From the NCBI GenBank assembly GCA_007124075.1, contig SLFV01000166.1, positions 1-6,507 on the forward strand: a stretch of 6,507 nucleotides of DNA, given 5' to 3'. Below, piece by piece: positions 5,987-6,507 of the stretch. The stretch is from Roseimaritima sp. Its GTDB lineage: Bacteria; Planctomycetota; Planctomycetia; Pirellulales; Pirellulaceae. The notes beneath the pieces are model-generated. The model worked only from the letters and a program-made list of their open reading frames with translations. It made no database searches and was not told where the DNA came from. Numbering within the stretch: position 1 is the stretch's first letter; every line of letters starts with the position of its first letter. Made by a program: the position numbers and the translations under genes.

Positions 5987-6507
5987 ATGTCCGAACCCTT
6001 CCATAGCGCCCAAGACAACCTGAACGAAAGATTTTTTGCCGAAATCGACAAACAACTATTGGCAGACCTGCGCGAAGATTTGCAGCATGAACAAGAATCA
6101 CGAGCCTTGGCGGCCGCGACAGGATTGGTGGATACCGAACTGTTGGAGGAACTGGTCGCTTTGAAAGTTTCTCCGGAAACGTTGGCGGCATTCCGCTTGG
6201 TGCCAATGGTGGCCGTTGCGTGGAGCGATCGGAAGATCGAACGGGCCGAGCGAGATGTCCTGATGGATGCGGCCGCGCGGGAAGGAATAAAACGTGGTTC
6301 GCCCGCATGGCGATTGCTGGAACAGTGGTTGGTGCGGCAACCGTCGCCGCAGTTGTTACATGCGTGGACAGAATACACGGAGGAGATCTGCAAGTCGCTT
6401 TCGTCCAACGCGATCAAGGTGCTGAAGGCGGAAGTGATCGGTCAAGCGGAAATGGTCGCTCAGGCGGCGGGTGGACTGCTGGGACTGGGGGCGGTCAGCA
6501 AGGCCGA
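5987..6507 (+). CDS. TerB-like domain protein, 3'-truncated by the window edge
   Basis: An open frame of 173 codons starts at ATG 5987 (MSEPFHSAQDNL) and is still open at the window end. The visible part is almost wholly alpha-helical and has no signal peptide, so it is probably cytoplasmic. Residues 12-45 form an acidic amphipathic helix region (DKQLLADLRE). Residues 66-104 resemble the core of a TerB-type helical domain: a hydrophobic helix (RLVPMVAVAW), an acidic turn SDRKIERAERD (80-90; D81, E85, E88) comparable to the family's ADGKIDEAE pattern, then a helix (VLMDAAAREG). Residues 151-173 are small and hydrophobic with glycines (AGGLLGLG), which could be a hinge or a membrane-associating helix. 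TerB-like domains are linked to tellurite resistance and to stress or envelope-associated complexes, but no other ter gene is visible, so no such role is claimed. It is transcribed away from the exported-protein gene, with 182 bp between their starts. Confidence 0.75.
   Translation, partial: MSEPFHSAQDNLNERFFAEIDKQLLADLREDLQHEQESRALAAATGLVDTELLEELVALKVSPETLAAFRLVPMVAVAWSDRKIERAERDVLMDAAAREGIKRGSPAWRLLEQWLVRQPSPQLLHAWTEYTEEICKSLSSNAIKVLKAEVIGQAEMVAQAAGGLLGLGAVSKA

Noticed and set aside
5982..6023. Tiny open frame at ATG 5982 overlapping the TerB-like start (ATGCGATG)
   Set aside because: It has 13 codons and its start is only 2 nt after the ribosome binding site; probably incidental.
5806..6417. 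Minus-strand open frame of 203 codons upstream of the exported-protein gene
   Set aside because: The product is Ser/Arg/Cys-rich with low complexity and lies antisense to the TerB-like gene, which has a better start and a plausible domain.

Overview
The window looks like chromosomal DNA of a planctomycete of the Pirellulaceae/Rhodopirellula type. This is inferred from moderate GC, weak or absent Shine-Dalgarno sites at some starts, and a large secreted protein whose architecture I associate with planctomycete 'hypothetical' families. No database search was possible. I see no tRNA, rRNA, CRISPR array, insertion sequence or phage gene.

Left part, + strand (1-3826). The window opens inside a gene whose visible product has a GAF domain, a helical-hairpin segment resembling a histidine-kinase dimerisation domain, and a C-terminal receiver (REC) domain with all key residues. 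It is followed by a 71-bp gap that holds an unusual pair of mutually exclusive hairpins. Then comes a tight three-gene cassette for a BtuFCD/FecBCD-class importer: a lipoprotein-type substrate-binding protein (1056-2015), a FecCD/BtuC-type permease (2019-3047) and the ABC ATPase (3044-3826). The last two overlap by ATGA. Conserved docking residues are visible on both the binding protein (E107, E239) and the permease (R59, R62). The binding protein resembles BtuF more than siderophore binders, so cobalamin or another corrinoid is the favoured cargo, but heme or a ferric chelate cannot be excluded. No TonB-dependent receptor and no cobalamin riboswitch are visible.

Right part. A convergent 43-bp gap separates the importer from a minus-strand gene (5804 down to 3870) for a 644-residue exported protein of unknown function. 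That protein has an N-terminal helical region, a central beta-rich module, an acidic linker and a C-terminal beta-rich module. A 182-bp divergent intergenic region follows, with a candidate promoter for the minus-strand gene and a small inverted repeat near the start of the plus-strand gene. The plus-strand gene begins at 5987 and runs off the window end; its visible 173 residues contain a TerB-like acidic helical segment.

I do not see a clear new biological system. The observations most worth a second look are the competing inverted repeats ahead of the importer operon, the kinase-less GAF/DHp-like/REC protein next to that importer, and the uncharacterised exported protein.
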